Shown in pieces: positions 27,807 through 37,033 of a stretch of DNA of 64,000 bases. The translations under genes and the position numbers were made by a program. Where the stretch lies: assembly GCF_044803115.1 (NCBI RefSeq), contig NZ_CP085224.1, positions 1,922,001 to 1,986,000 on the forward strand, in the 5' to 3' direction. The number at the start of each line of letters is the position of its first letter. Position 1 is the first letter of the stretch. The notes below the pieces were generated by a model. It saw only the letters and a list, made by a program, of their open reading frames with translations, ran no database searches and had not been told where the DNA came from. Source of the stretch: Caenispirillum salinarum_A. Lineage in GTDB: Bacteria; Pseudomonadota; Alphaproteobacteria; Rhodospirillales; Rhodospirillaceae.

Positions 27807-27939
27807 AGGGGGTTTCCGCGAAAAAGCCCAGGCGCCGTAATGGTTCGTCCGTCGATCTGTCACCGCCATATCATTTTACCCGGAAAGAAGATGCGGGAAT
27901 GATGCCGGTGGCTCGCACTGGGCCGGCATAAGGTTCCGC

Positions 27940-28491
27940 ATGACACCGGGGGACGACGACATGCAGGACGCGCAACCCTATAAAGTGCTGTTCGTGTGCT
28001 CGGGCAACAGCGCCCGCAGCATCCTGGCCGAGGCCATCCTCAACCGCATGGCGCAGGGGCGATTCGCCGCCTACAGCGCCGGCAGCGATCCGGTGGGGCA
28101 CGTGCATCCGGCGGCGTCGCGCATGCTGGAGATGAACGGCCACGACCCGCGCACGGCGCGCTCCAAGACGTGGCTGGAGTTCACCGGCCCCGACGCCCCG
28201 CGCCTGGACATGGTGTTCACCCTGTGCGACCGGGCGGCCGGGGAAATCTGCCCTCACTGGCAGGGCGAGCCCGTGGTGGCCTACTGGGACCTGCCCGACC
28301 CGGCGGAGGTGCCGCTGCCCGACCAGATGGCCGCCTTTCATGCGACCTACATGGATCTGGAGCGCCGCATCACCCTGCTGACGGCCCTGCCGCTGGCGGC
28401 GCTGGACCGCCTGGCGCTCAAGGCCCGCCTGCGCGACATCGGCGGCGGCGGGGGCGTCGGCGAGATGGCGCTGGCGGCGGGACCGGCCTGA
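27940..28491 (+). CDS. arsC: ArsC-like low-molecular-weight phosphatase-fold protein
   Basis: A 183-residue protein of the low-molecular-weight protein tyrosine phosphatase fold. The catalytic loop C-x5-R is CSGNSAR in KVLFVCSGNSARSILAEAI. A second pair of cysteines in FTLCDRAAGEICPHW and the WDLPDP segment with the general acid match alphaproteobacterial proteins annotated as arsenate reductase. Arsenate reductase with the three-cysteine relay is therefore plausible, but there is no arsR, arsB or acr3 nearby, and a tyrosine phosphatase is possible. The C-terminus (about 150-183) is Gly/Ala-rich. Start at 27940 follows TAAGG; ATG at 27961 is an alternative. It is convergent with mrp. Confidence 0.78.
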   Translation: MTPGDDDMQDAQPYKVLFVCSGNSARSILAEAILNRMAQGRFAAYSAGSDPVGHVHPAASRMLEMNGHDPRTARSKTWLEFTGPDAPRLDMVFTLCDRAAGEICPHWQGEPVVAYWDLPDPAEVPLPDQMAAFHATYMDLERRITLLTALPLAALDRLALKARLRDIGGGGGVGEMALAAGPA

Positions 28492-28519
28492 GGCATCGGT
28501 CCCGCCGGCGTCGCGCCGC

Positions 28520-29707
28520 TCAGCGGAACCAGAACTTCGGCTTCTTCCGCTTTTTCGGAGTCTCGCCCATCTCGGCGGCCTCGCCGGTAAGCGTCTTCCA
28601 GACGCTCTGCGCGATGGCACCGTAGGCCTGGGCGTGGGCGCCGTCGGGGTCGTCGACCACGATGGGGCGGCCGGCATCGGTGGTTTCGCGGATTTTCAGG
28701 TCCAGCGGAATTTCGCCCAGGAACGGCGCCTTCAGTTCTTCCGCCGTCTCGCGGGCGCCGCCGTGGCCGAAAACCTCCTCGCGGTTGCCGCACTTGGGGC
28801 ATTGGTAGTAGCTCATGTTCTCGACGATGCCGAGCACGGGCACCTCGACCTTGCGGAACATGTGCAGGCCCTTGCGCGCGTCCAGCAGCGCGATGTCCTG
28901 CGGCGTGGAGACGATCACAGCGCCCGACAGCGGCACCCGCTGGCACATGGTCAGTTGCGTGTCACCCGTGCCCGGCGGCATGTCGACGATCATCACGTCA
29001 AGTTCCGGCCAGTCGACGTCGCGCAGAAGCTGCTCCAGCGCGCCCACCACCATGGGGCCGCGCCAGACCACCGGCGCCTCTTCCTCCACCATGAAACCGA
29101 TGGACATCACGGTGACGCCGTGGTTCTCCAGCGGCACGATCCGGTCGCCGCGGGTGCCGGGCTTCTTGTTGTGCAGGCCCATGATGCGGGGCACGCTCGG
29201 GCCGTAGATGTCGGCGTCGAACAGGCCGACCTTCAGCCCCAGGCGGGCGAGGGCGAGCGCCAGGTTGGCGGCGGTGGTCGATTTGCCGACGCCGCCCTTG
29301 CCCGACGCCACGGCGACGACGTGCTTGATGTTGGGCAGCGAGATCTGGCCCGGCCCGCCGCCGTGGCCGCCCACCTGCGGCCCGCCCTGGCGCGGCGCCT
29401 GCTGCTGCGGCGCGGCCTGCGGCTGCCTGGGCGGCGGAGCGGCGGTTGCGCCCGTCGGGTTGGAGGCGGTGAGCACAACGGTCACGGCCTCCACGCCCGG
29501 AAGCTCGGCAAGGGTGCGCTCGGCCTCGGCCCGCAGGGGCTCCAGTTCCGGACCCAGCTGGGCCGGCACCTCGATCATCAGCGTGACGCGCCCGCCGCTG
29601 ATCACGGGGTCCTTCACCCAGCCCGTGGACACCAGGTCCGTGCCGGCCTGTTCGGCCCGCACGCTCTTCAGCGCCTGGAAAATGGTGTCCTTATCGATTT
29701 CCGCCAT
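28520..29707 (-). CDS. apbC: Mrp/ApbC iron-sulfur carrier ATPase
   Basis: A 395-residue P-loop ATPase of the Mrp/NBP35 family that carries and transfers [4Fe-4S] clusters. The N-terminal 90 residues are a MIP18-like domain (DTIFQALKSVR to VEAVTVVLTASNPTG). A Gln/Pro/Gly-rich linker (about 98-130) leads to the ATPase core with the deviant Walker A VASGKGGVGKSTTAANLALA, Walker B VMIVDMPPGTGD and the cluster-binding CPKC in YYQCPKCGNREEVF. The ATG at 29707 starts MAEIDKDTIFQALKSVRAEQ. It is divergent from hflK. Identity is firm; specific clients are unknown. Confidence 0.93.
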   Translation of the reverse strand: MAEIDKDTIFQALKSVRAEQAGTDLVSTGWVKDPVISGGRVTLMIEVPAQLGPELEPLRAEAERTLAELPGVEAVTVVLTASNPTGATAAPPPRQPQAAPQQQAPRQGGPQVGGHGGGPGQISLPNIKHVVAVASGKGGVGKSTTAANLALALARLGLKVGLFDADIYGPSVPRIMGLHNKKPGTRGDRIVPLENHGVTVMSIGFMVEEEAPVVWRGPMVVGALEQLLRDVDWPELDVMIVDMPPGTGDTQLTMCQRVPLSGAVIVSTPQDIALLDARKGLHMFRKVEVPVLGIVENMSYYQCPKCGNREEVFGHGGARETAEELKAPFLGEIPLDLKIRETTDAGRPIVVDDPDGAHAQAYGAIAQSVWKTLTGEAAEMGETPKKRKKPKFWFR

Positions 29708-29708
29708 C

Positions 29709-29736
29709 CTTGAAAACTCCTGAGACTTCCCGATAT
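29709..29736 (+). promoter_or_regulatory. Possible heat-shock (sigma-32) promoter towards hflKC
   Basis: CTTGAA (29709-29714) and CCCGATAT (29729-29736) are 14 bases apart, near the sigma-32 pattern CTTGAA-N13-17-CCCCATNT with one mismatch. It points to hflK, about 210 bases upstream of its start, and overlaps the start region of the divergent mrp gene. Confidence 0.3.
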
Positions 29737-29944
29737 TCCACCCATCGACAAGGTCCGCCCGGTGCTCGCGACCCGGGCCTTTCATTGCGCCCGGTAGTAT
29801 AGGTCCCTATAAGGAATGGAGGACCGCGCATCACGGGGCGGGTCTTGGGCTCGGATGATTTGTCACTGGGCGTGCTCCGGCCGGAGCCTGCTTGCGAGAC
29901 ACATTAATCATCCAGTCATCTGTTGGCGAAGAGGGATTTGTTCA

Positions 29945-31234
29945 ATGGCCTGGAATCAGCAGGGCGGCCCCTGGGGCGGCGGCGGTAACAGCGGCGGCGG
30001 TGGTGGCGGCCCCTGGGGCGGCGGTCGCGGCCCCGGCGGAGGCGGCGGAGGCGGAGGTGGAGGCGGCGGCAACCCGCCCCCCGACCTGGAAGAAATGCTC
30101 CGCAAGGCCCAGGACAAAATGCGCCGCTTCTTTCCCGGTGGCGGTGGTTCCGGCGGTGGCGGCGGCGGCGGCCGTGGCGGCTCCGGCGTTGGCGGCATCG
30201 GTCCGAAGACCGTGGTGCTGGTGGTGGCCGGCGTGCTTATCGCCTGGGGTCTGACCGGCTTTTATCGCGTGCAGCCCGACGAACAGGGCGTTGAGATGCT
30301 GTTCGGCGAATACGTCAAGAACACCGGCCCCGGCCTGAACTACTGGTTCCCGGCGCCCGTCGGGTCGGTGGAGACGCCGAAGGTCACCATCACCAACCAG
30401 ATCACCGTCGGCTTCCGCGGCAGCGGAGACCCGCGTGCCGGATCGGCGCGCGACGTGCCGGAGGAAAGCATGATGCTGACCGGCGACCAGAACATCATCG
30501 ACACGGACTTCATCGTGCAGTGGCGTATCGCCGATGCCGGCAAGTTCCTGTTCAACATCCGTGATCCCGAGACCACCGTGAAGGCCGCCGCCGAGTCGGC
30601 CATGCGCGAGATCATCGGCCAGACGCCGCTCGAATCGGCCATGACCGATGGCCGTATCGAGGTGCAGGCGCGGGCGCAGGAACTGCTGCAGTCCATTCTC
30701 GACGAATACCAGGCCGGCATCAGCATTCTGGACGTCAAGCTGCTGAAGGCCGACCCGCCGGAGGAAGTCATCGACGCATTCAACGACGTGCAGCGCGCCC
30801 GCCAGGACAAGGAGCGCCTGCAGAACGAGGCCCAGGCCTACCGCAACGACATCATTCCCCGCGCCAAGGGTGAGGCCGAACGCCTGATCCAGGAAGCGCA
30901 GGGCTACAAGCAGAAGGTCATTGCAGACGCCGAGGGTGAGGCTCAACGCTTCGCGTCGGTGCTGGAGAGCTACAACACCGCCCAGGACGTGACCACCAAG
31001 CGCCTGTACCTGGAAACCCTGCAGGAAGTGCTGGCCAACAGCGACAAGGTGCTGGTCGACTCCGGCGCCGGCGGTTCGGGCGTTGTCCCCTACCTGCCGC
31101 TGCCCGAGCTTCAGAAGCGCGTCGCAGGCGAGCGCCGTGAGAACACCGGCGGCACCGGTGGCAGCCAGACGCCGCTGCGCTCCAGCCCGTCGCCCACCAT
31201 GTCCTCCACCAGCGCGCAGGAGGCCGCCCGATGA
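29945..31234 (+). CDS. hflK: HflK, FtsH-regulating membrane protein
   Basis: A 429-residue SPFH/band-7 protein that forms a large periplasmic cage with HflC around the FtsH protease. The N-terminal 85 residues are extremely Gly-rich (long GGGG tracts between Trp/Pro residues), then one membrane segment VVLVVAGVLIAWGLTGFYRV and the SPFH domain with VQPDEQGVEMLFGEYVKN. A coiled region (AKGEAERLIQEAQGYKQK) follows, then a Ser/Gly-rich tail. GAGGGA precedes the ATG at 29945; the open frame upstream to 29816 has no support. It overlaps hflC by four bases (ATGA). Confidence 0.93.
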   Translation: MAWNQQGGPWGGGGNSGGGGGGPWGGGRGPGGGGGGGGGGGGNPPPDLEEMLRKAQDKMRRFFPGGGGSGGGGGGGRGGSGVGGIGPKTVVLVVAGVLIAWGLTGFYRVQPDEQGVEMLFGEYVKNTGPGLNYWFPAPVGSVETPKVTITNQITVGFRGSGDPRAGSARDVPEESMMLTGDQNIIDTDFIVQWRIADAGKFLFNIRDPETTVKAAAESAMREIIGQTPLESAMTDGRIEVQARAQELLQSILDEYQAGISILDVKLLKADPPEEVIDAFNDVQRARQDKERLQNEAQAYRNDIIPRAKGEAERLIQEAQGYKQKVIADAEGEAQRFASVLESYNTAQDVTTKRLYLETLQEVLANSDKVLVDSGAGGSGVVPYLPLPELQKRVAGERRENTGGTGGSQTPLRSSPSPTMSSTSAQEAAR

Positions 31235-32181
31235 AAAAAACCACTCTTGCCGTCCTTGGCGTCGTCGTGGCGGTCGCGGCGATCGTCCTCAATTCCGCGC
31301 TGTTCACCGTGCATCAGACCGAGCAGGCCCTTGTGCTGCAGTTCGGCAGCCCGAAGCGGGTCGAGACCGAGCCCGGCCTGAAGGTCAAGATCCCGTTCAT
31401 CCAGAACGTGATCCGCTACGACAGCCGCGTGCTCGACCTGGACCCGCCGGGCCAGCAGGTGCCGCTGCGCGACCAGAAGCGCATCATCGTCGACACCTAC
31501 GCCCGGTACGAAATCGTCGACCCGCTGATGTTCTATCAGACGGTGCGCGGCGAACTGGGACTGCGTGACCGATTCGGCTCGATCCTCAACTCGGCCGTCC
31601 GCGACCAGTTGGGCGAGGCCGACCTGACCGATCTGCTGGGCGAAGGCCGCAGCCGCGTCATGCAGGAGATCACCACCTCCGTCCGCCGCCGCGCAGACGA
31701 GTTCGGCATCAAGGTGGTCGACGTCCGCATCGGCCGTACCGACCTGCCGCAGGAAACCAGCCAGTCGGTGTTCAACCGCATGCGCTCCAGCCGTATCGCC
31801 CAGGCCGCCCAGCTGCGCGCCGAGGGTGAGGAGCTGAAGGCCAAGATCCAGGCCGAGGCCGACCGCGACCGCACGGTCATCCTGGCCGAGGCGCGCAAGA
31901 CCGGCGAGATCCTGCGCGGTCAGGGCGACGGTGACCGCAACCGCGTCCTCGGCGAGTCCTACGGCGCGAACCCCGAGTTCTTCGCCTTCTACCGCTCCAT
32001 GGACGCCTACCGCCAGGCGTTGGGGAACGGCGGCACCACAATGGTGCTGAGCCCGGATAGCGATTTCTTCCGCTACTTCGACACGGCGCCGGCCGGCGGC
32101 AACATCCAGCCGCTGTCCTCGGCCCCGTCGGGAGCCGGTGGGCAAGCCCAGGGCGGCGACAACAACGCCGCGGCCCAGTAA
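31231..32181 (+). CDS. hflC: HflC, FtsH-regulating membrane protein
   Basis: A 316-residue SPFH/band-7 partner of HflK. It has one N-terminal membrane segment (TLAVLGVVVAVAAIVLNSAL) and then the SPFH domain (FTVHQTEQALVLQFGSPKRV). The helical part contains RMRSSRIAQAAQLRAEGEEL and ILRGQGDGDRNRVLGESYG, conserved in HflC. The last 40 residues are Gly/Ala/Gln-rich and probably disordered. The start codon overlaps the hflK stop, so both subunits are made together, and a terminator closes the pair at 32203-32238. Confidence 0.94.
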   Translation: MKKTTLAVLGVVVAVAAIVLNSALFTVHQTEQALVLQFGSPKRVETEPGLKVKIPFIQNVIRYDSRVLDLDPPGQQVPLRDQKRIIVDTYARYEIVDPLMFYQTVRGELGLRDRFGSILNSAVRDQLGEADLTDLLGEGRSRVMQEITTSVRRRADEFGIKVVDVRIGRTDLPQETSQSVFNRMRSSRIAQAAQLRAEGEELKAKIQAEADRDRTVILAEARKTGEILRGQGDGDRNRVLGESYGANPEFFAFYRSMDAYRQALGNGGTTMVLSPDSDFFRYFDTAPAGGNIQPLSSAPSGAGGQAQGGDNNAAAQ

Positions 32182-32202
32182 CATCACCTGCAAGCCTTGA
32201 AG

Positions 32203-32238
32203 GGGCGCGGCCGGCGACACTCGCGGCCGCGCCCTTTT
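32203..32238 (+). terminator. Terminator after hflC
   Basis: GGGCGCGGCCG (32203-32213) and CGGCCGCGCCC (32224-32234) form a perfect 11-base-pair stem with a ten-base loop, followed by TTTTC. The small DUF2065 gene lies after it, so that gene depends on read-through or its own promoter. Confidence 0.85.
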
Positions 32239-32280
32239 CTTGTCCGCGCCGTGACATGCAAGAAGGACCGCTCCCCGAAC

Positions 32281-32469
32281 ATGACCGAAGACCTGCTCGC
32301 CGCGCTCGCGCTCGCCATCGCGCTGGAGGGCGCCGTCTATGCGCTGTTCCCGGCCCGCATGAAGGCCATGATCGCGCAGGTGTTGACGCTGCCCGACGGG
32401 GCTCTGCGCGGGGCCGGCTTGGCGGCTTGCGCAGTGGGCGTGCTTCTCGCGTGGCTGGTGCGGGGCTGA
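32281..32469 (+). CDS. DUF2065 (YjeT-like) small membrane protein
   Basis: A 62-residue protein with two membrane helices (DLLAALALAIALEGAVYALF and LRGAGLAACAVGVLLAWLV) linked by a basic loop PARMKAMIAQVLTLPDG. This is the DUF2065 pattern of E. coli YjeT, which likewise lies downstream of hflKC. The start at 32281 gives MTEDLLAALALAIALEGAVY; upstream in-frame codons would add an Arg-rich stretch from the terminator hairpin. Function is not known. Confidence 0.8.
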   Translation: MTEDLLAALALAIALEGAVYALFPARMKAMIAQVLTLPDGALRGAGLAACAVGVLLAWLVRG

Positions 32470-32688
32470 CACCCTCGCCGGCGTGACGGTCGGTGCCCAA
32501 CTTTCGCCATGTGCGGGGGCAACGATGAACCGGCCAAAAGCATAGTGTCCCTGGAACCAGAGGCCGCTGCGTCCTACATTAAATCGCGACTTTTCCGCGT
32601 TCTTCCCGGCCGGGGCCGCACGCACCGCGCGCGCATCCGTTGTCCGGGGCCCGTATTCACCGCTTCCGCCTTGAATGGAGAGGTATCC

Positions 32689-34197
32689 GTGACAGGATCG
32701 ATCCGCACCCCCATCCCGGCCGCCGGCCGCTGGCTGTCCGCGCTGGTGGTCGTTGGCGCCCTGATGCTCGGCGCCATGGCCCCCCAGCCGGCGCGGGCGC
32801 AGAACGGGCCGCCTGACAGCTTTGCCGACATGGCGGAACGCCTGCTGCCGGCCGTGGTCAACATCTCCACCACCACCACCCTGGGCGGCGAGCGCGGGCC
32901 GCAGATGCCGCAGTTTCCGCCGGGCAGCCCGTTCGAGGACTTCTTCCGGGAGTTCTTCGAGCGCCAGCAGGCGCCCAGCGTGCCGCGCCGCGCCACCTCG
33001 CTGGGATCGGGCTTCGTCATCGACGGCGAGAACGGCTATATCGTCACCAACAACCATGTGATCGAGGGCGCCGAAGAGGTCACTGTCATCCTTCAGGACG
33101 ACACGGTGCTGACGGCCGAAGTGATCGGCCGCGATCCAAAGACCGACGTGGCGGTGCTGAAGGTCGACAACGACGAAACCCTGCCGTCGGTGCAGTGGGG
33201 CGACAGCGATGTCGCGCGCGTCGGTGACTGGGTTATCGCCATCGGCAATCCCTTCGGTCTTGGCGGCACGGTGACCGCCGGCATCATCTCGGCGCGGGCG
33301 CGCAACATCAACGCCGGGCCCTATGACAACTTCATCCAGACGGATGCCTCCATCAACCGCGGCAACTCCGGCGGGCCGCTGTTCGACATGAGCGGCCAGG
33401 TTGTCGGCGTGAACACCGCCATCTACTCGCCGGCCGGCGGCGGTTCGGTCGGCATCGGCTTCGCGACGCCGTCGAACCTGGCGCGCAACGTCGTCGAGGA
33501 CCTGATCGAGTACGGCGAGGTCAAGCGCGGCTGGCTGGGCGTGCGCATCCAGACCGTCACCGACGAGATCGCCGACAGCCTGGGCCTGGACGGCGCGCAG
33601 GGCGCCCTGGTCGCCAGCGTGCAGCCGGACGGGCCGGCGGCGGCGGCCGGCATCCAGCCGGGCGACGTGATCCTGCGCTGGGACGACCAGCCCATCAATG
33701 AGATGCGCAATCTGCCCAAGGCCGTGGCGGAGACCCAGATCGGCCGCACCGTGGACGTGATCGTCTGGCGCGACGGCGAGCGCAAGACCATCGATGTCGA
33801 GGTGGCCGAGCTGCAGGAAGAGGATGCAGCCGCCTTCGCCGGAGAGCCCGGCCGGAATGGCGCCCCGGAACCGGAGCAGACGGGTTCCGAGGTGCCGGCG
33901 CTGGGCCTGTCCGTGCAGCCGCTCGACATGGAAGCGCGCGAGATGTACGGCATTCCCGATGACGTGCGGTCGGGCGTCGTCGTTTCCGACCTGTCGGCCG
34001 ACAGCGATGCGGCCCAGAAGGGCATCCGTCCGGGCGACGTGATCGCCGAGGTCAACCAGACCCGCGTCTCCTCTGCCGGCGAAATCCGCGAGCAGGTGGC
34101 CCAGGCGCGCGACAATGGCCGCAAGTCGGTGCTGCTCATGGTGCAGGGCGACACCGGCAGCCGCTTCGTGGCCGTGCGCATCGGCGAGGAAGGCTGA
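32689..34197 (+). CDS. degP: DegP/Do-family periplasmic serine protease
   Basis: A 502-residue HtrA-family protease and chaperone. The signal peptide ends PARAQ after a hydrophobic WLSALVVVGALMLGAMA. The catalytic triad is visible: His in VTNNHVIEGAEEV, Asp in DPKTDVAVLKVDN, Ser in NRGNSGGPLFDMSG. Two PDZ domains follow (about 265-355 and 390-495), with WLGVRIQTVTDEIADSLGL and LGLSVQPLDMEAREMYG. The start is GTG at 32689 with GGAGAGG upstream; the ATG at 32509 would bury the signal peptide behind 60 irrelevant residues. It degrades or refolds misfolded envelope proteins. Location next to hflKC groups two envelope quality-control systems. Confidence 0.93.
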   Translation: MTGSIRTPIPAAGRWLSALVVVGALMLGAMAPQPARAQNGPPDSFADMAERLLPAVVNISTTTTLGGERGPQMPQFPPGSPFEDFFREFFERQQAPSVPRRATSLGSGFVIDGENGYIVTNNHVIEGAEEVTVILQDDTVLTAEVIGRDPKTDVAVLKVDNDETLPSVQWGDSDVARVGDWVIAIGNPFGLGGTVTAGIISARARNINAGPYDNFIQTDASINRGNSGGPLFDMSGQVVGVNTAIYSPAGGGSVGIGFATPSNLARNVVEDLIEYGEVKRGWLGVRIQTVTDEIADSLGLDGAQGALVASVQPDGPAAAAGIQPGDVILRWDDQPINEMRNLPKAVAETQIGRTVDVIVWRDGERKTIDVEVAELQEEDAAAFAGEPGRNGAPEPEQTGSEVPALGLSVQPLDMEAREMYGIPDDVRSGVVVSDLSADSDAAQKGIRPGDVIAEVNQTRVSSAGEIREQVAQARDNGRKSVLLMVQGDTGSRFVAVRIGEEG

Positions 34198-34224
34198 CGC
34201 AGGCGCGTTCCGCGGAAGGACGGG

Positions 34225-34259
34225 AAGGGGCGGTCCGTGCGGGCCGCCCCTTTCTCTTT
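34225..34259 (+). terminator. Terminator after degP
   Basis: AAGGGGCGG (34225-34233) pairs perfectly with CCGCCCCTT (34244-34252), followed by TCTCTTT. It lies 27 bases after the degP stop. Confidence 0.82.
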
Positions 34260-34286
34260 GCGCGGGCGGCGGCTAAAGTGCGCGGC

Positions 34287-34778
34287 ATGAAGCGCGTCGA
34301 TTTCTATCATCTGCAACGCTGGCCGCTGGAACAGGCCCTGCCGCCGCTGCTCTCCAAGGTGCAGGAGAGCGGCCAGCGCGCCGTGGTGCTGACGGCATCG
34401 CGCGAGCGGGCGGAGGCGCTGTCGGCGGTGCTGTGGACCTGGAAGCCCGACAGCTGGCTGCCTCATGGCACGCCGGGCGACGGCTTCGACAGCGATCAGC
34501 CCGTGTGGCTGGCGGAGGAGGACCAGCGCCCCAACGGCGCCGCGATCCTGCTGCTGACCGACGGCATGACGTCGGCGCGCATGGACGACTACGACCGCTG
34601 CCTGGACCTGTTCGACGGCCGCGATCCCGACGCCGTGCAGGCCGCCCGCGAGCGCTGGAAGGCCTGCCGCGACAAGGGCTGGGAAATGCACTACTGGCAG
34701 CAGACAGAGCGCGGCGGCTGGACCGAAAAGGCCAGCGCCAACACCCCTGCACTCCGGGACGCGGGCGCGCCGGAGTAG
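34287..34778 (+). CDS. holC: DNA polymerase III subunit chi
   Basis: A 163-residue HolC protein, the clamp-loader accessory subunit that links polymerase III to single-strand-binding protein. The N-terminus MKRVDFYHLQRWPLEQALPP and the core YERAEALSAVLWTWKPDSWL-like segment (here RERAEALSAVLWTWKPDSWL) with PHGTPGDGFDSDQPVWLAEE are diagnostic. The C-terminal 20 residues are extra. The ATG at 34287 was chosen over a GTG at 34278 because it starts at the usual MKRVDFYHL. It is convergent with the ABC-F gene. Confidence 0.92.
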   Translation: MKRVDFYHLQRWPLEQALPPLLSKVQESGQRAVVLTASRERAEALSAVLWTWKPDSWLPHGTPGDGFDSDQPVWLAEEDQRPNGAAILLLTDGMTSARMDDYDRCLDLFDGRDPDAVQAARERWKACRDKGWEMHYWQQTERGGWTEKASANTPALRDAGAPE

Positions 34779-34971
34779 AGCAGCCGCCGCCTCCGTTCTC
34801 CCGCACGACGGGGTGCATATCGCTTCGCGGGCCGTTCGGGGGAACGGGGAGGGGGGGCGATCATGCGCGCACGCTTCGAGGTTCAGGTCCAGCCCCCAAG
34901 CTAGTGTGGGCGCGCCGCGCCCACGGGAGACGCGGGCGTTGGGGCACCGCCCCAAGCGCGTGAGCGCTCGC
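34779..34971. other. Convergent gap with GC hairpins
   Basis: Between holC and the ABC-F gene lie two hairpins: GTGGGCG/CGCCCAC (about 34906-34924) and TTGGGGC-ACC-GCCCCAA (about 34939-34955). Neither is followed by a T-run. They may end transcription in a Rho-dependent way or stabilise 3' ends. Confidence 0.45.
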
Positions 34972-36900
34972 TCAGCCCCCCGCCGCCATCGCTTCCTCGT
35001 AGGCTTCGGAGACCTCCAGCCACGCCATTTCCGTCTCTTCAAGCTGCTTGGCGACCTCGCCCAACTCGATCTGGAGGGCCGAGACCTTCTCAGCCGGCCC
35101 GTCATAGAGCTTGGGGTCGGCCAGCCTGGCCTCCAGCGCCTCCTTCTGGGCCGTCAGCTTTTCCATTTTCTTTTCAGCCGCTTGCGCCTGTTTCTTCAAG
35201 GGCGCGAGCTTCTGGCGCAGTTCGGCGGCGGCGCGGCGGTCCTCTTTCCGGGCGGCGGCAGACTGGGCGGGGGCCTCGTCGGCGCCGTTGGCCGCGCGGG
35301 CGTCGGCCTTGGCCTCGCGCCGGGCATCGCGGGCCTGGTCGAGCAGAAGGCGGCGGTAGTCCTGCATGTCGCCGTCAAACGGCGTCACGCCACCATCGGC
35401 CACCAGCCACAGGCGGTCGGCCACCAGTTCCACCAGGTGCGGATCGTGCGAGATGAGCACGACGGCGCCCTCGAAGACGTTCAGCGCCTCGATCAGGGCA
35501 TCGCGGGTGTCGATGTCCAGGTGGTTGGTGGGCTCGTCAAGCACCAGCACGTGCGGCGCGTCGTGGGTCATGAGCGCGATGAGAAGCCGTGCCTTTTCGC
35601 CGCCCGACAGCTGCTCCACCCGGTTGTCGGCCAGTTGCGCGCCGAAGCCGAAGCGGCCCAGGTGGGCGCGCACCTTGGTGTCGTTGACCCCGGGCATCAG
35701 CTTCGCCATGTGCTGGAGCGGCGTGCCCTGCGGGTTCAACTCCTCCGTCTGGTGCTGGGCGAAGTAGCCGACGCGCAGCTTGGTGGAGGCCTTGAGGTTG
35801 CCTTCCATCAGCGCCAGCCGCCCGGTGATGACCTTTGCCAGCGTCGACTTGCCGTTGCCGTTCGCACCCAGCAGGGCGATGCGGTCGTCCATGTCGATGC
35901 GGAAGTTCAGGCGCCGCAGGACGGGCTTGCCGCCATAGCCCGCCGTGCCGCCGTCTACCTGGATCAGCGGCGGCGCCAGCTCCTCGGGCTGGGGGAAGTC
36001 GAACTGGATGCCCTTGTCCTCCACGATGGGGATGACGGGCTCCATCTTCTCCAGCATTTTCAGGCGGCTTTGGGCCTGGCGGGCCTTGGTGGCCTTGGCA
36101 CGGAAGCGGTCGACGAAGGATTGCAGGTGGGCGCGGCGGGCCTCCTGCTTCACCGCCTGCTTCTCGCGCAGTTCCATCATCTCGCGGCGCATGCGGGCGA
36201 AGTCGTCGTAGTCGCCCATGTAGCTGACCAGCTTGCCTTTATCCAGATGCAGGATGCGCTGGCAGACCTTGTTGAGCAGGTCGCGGTCGTGGCTGACGAT
36301 GATGAGCGTGCCCGGATAGACGGCCAGATAGTTCTCCAGCCAGATGGTCGCTTCCAGGTCCAGGTGGTTGGTCGGCTCGTCCAGCAGCAGCAGGTCCGGC
36401 CGGGCGAACAGGGCGGCGGCGAGTGCGACGCGCATGCGCCAGCCGCCGGAGAAATCCCGCACGGGCCGCGCCTGCGCCTCGGTGGAAAAGCCCAGGCCCG
36501 AGAGGATCGACGCCGCGCGCGCCGGCGCGGAATGGGCGTCGATGGCGTTCAGGCGCTCGTGGATTTCCGCCAGCCGGTGGGCGTCGGCCTCGTCCTCGGC
36601 GCGCGGCAGGTCGGCGAGCAGGGCGGCGCGCTCCTTGTCGGCGGCCAGCACGCAATCCAGCAGGTTGTCGTCGCCGGCCGGCGCCTCCTGCGCCACCCGG
36701 CCGACGCTGGCGCGCGGGCGCACGGCGACGTCGCCGCCGTCCGGCGCCGTCTCGTTCAGGATCAGGCGCAGGAGGGTGGACTTGCCGGTGCCGTTGCGGC
36801 CGACCAGGCCGACGCGCTGGCCCGCCGGGATATGGGCCGTCGCGCCGTCCAGAAGCACACGGCCGCCAATGCGATAGACGAGGTCGTTGATATGCAGCAT
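34972..36900 (-). CDS. ABC-F family ATPase (Uup/YheS-like)
   Basis: A 642-residue soluble protein with two ABC domains and no membrane part, a ribosome-associated ABC-F factor. Domain 1: GRNGTGKSTLL, signature DFSGGWRMRVALAAALF, LLLLDEPTNHLDLEATIWLE. Domain 2: GANGNGKSTLAKVI, signature QLSGGEKARLLIALMT, LVLDEPTNHLDIDTRDALIE. The charged linker between them (about 245-300, DDFARMRREMMELREKQAVK) is the P-site tRNA interaction motif. The C-terminal 110 residues form a coiled coil (RRAAAELRQKLAPLKKQAQA). This layout fits the YheS group. Such factors relieve ribosome stalling; a resistance role is unlikely for this housekeeping type. Confidence 0.92.
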   Translation of the reverse strand: MLHINDLVYRIGGRVLLDGATAHIPAGQRVGLVGRNGTGKSTLLRLILNETAPDGGDVAVRPRASVGRVAQEAPAGDDNLLDCVLAADKERAALLADLPRAEDEADAHRLAEIHERLNAIDAHSAPARAASILSGLGFSTEAQARPVRDFSGGWRMRVALAAALFARPDLLLLDEPTNHLDLEATIWLENYLAVYPGTLIIVSHDRDLLNKVCQRILHLDKGKLVSYMGDYDDFARMRREMMELREKQAVKQEARRAHLQSFVDRFRAKATKARQAQSRLKMLEKMEPVIPIVEDKGIQFDFPQPEELAPPLIQVDGGTAGYGGKPVLRRLNFRIDMDDRIALLGANGNGKSTLAKVITGRLALMEGNLKASTKLRVGYFAQHQTEELNPQGTPLQHMAKLMPGVNDTKVRAHLGRFGFGAQLADNRVEQLSGGEKARLLIALMTHDAPHVLVLDEPTNHLDIDTRDALIEALNVFEGAVVLISHDPHLVELVADRLWLVADGGVTPFDGDMQDYRRLLLDQARDARREAKADARAANGADEAPAQSAAARKEDRRAAAELRQKLAPLKKQAQAAEKKMEKLTAQKEALEARLADPKLYDGPAEKVSALQIELGEVAKQLEETEMAWLEVSEAYEEAMAAGG

Positions 36901-37033
36901 GGGCCGCTCAATACCACAGCCCGCGCGCGCCGGAAACGGGGCTGTTGGGGCTGGCCGCGCAATGGCCCTGTCGGGTGGCGCGGTCAGGCTGTACGGTGAA
37001 CGGAAAGTCCGCCACGGAAGGTCTTCCGCCGCC

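Noticed and set aside
29942..30230. Minus-strand Pro/Thr-rich frames opposite hflK
   Set aside because: They are antisense products of the Gly-rich tracts of HflK.
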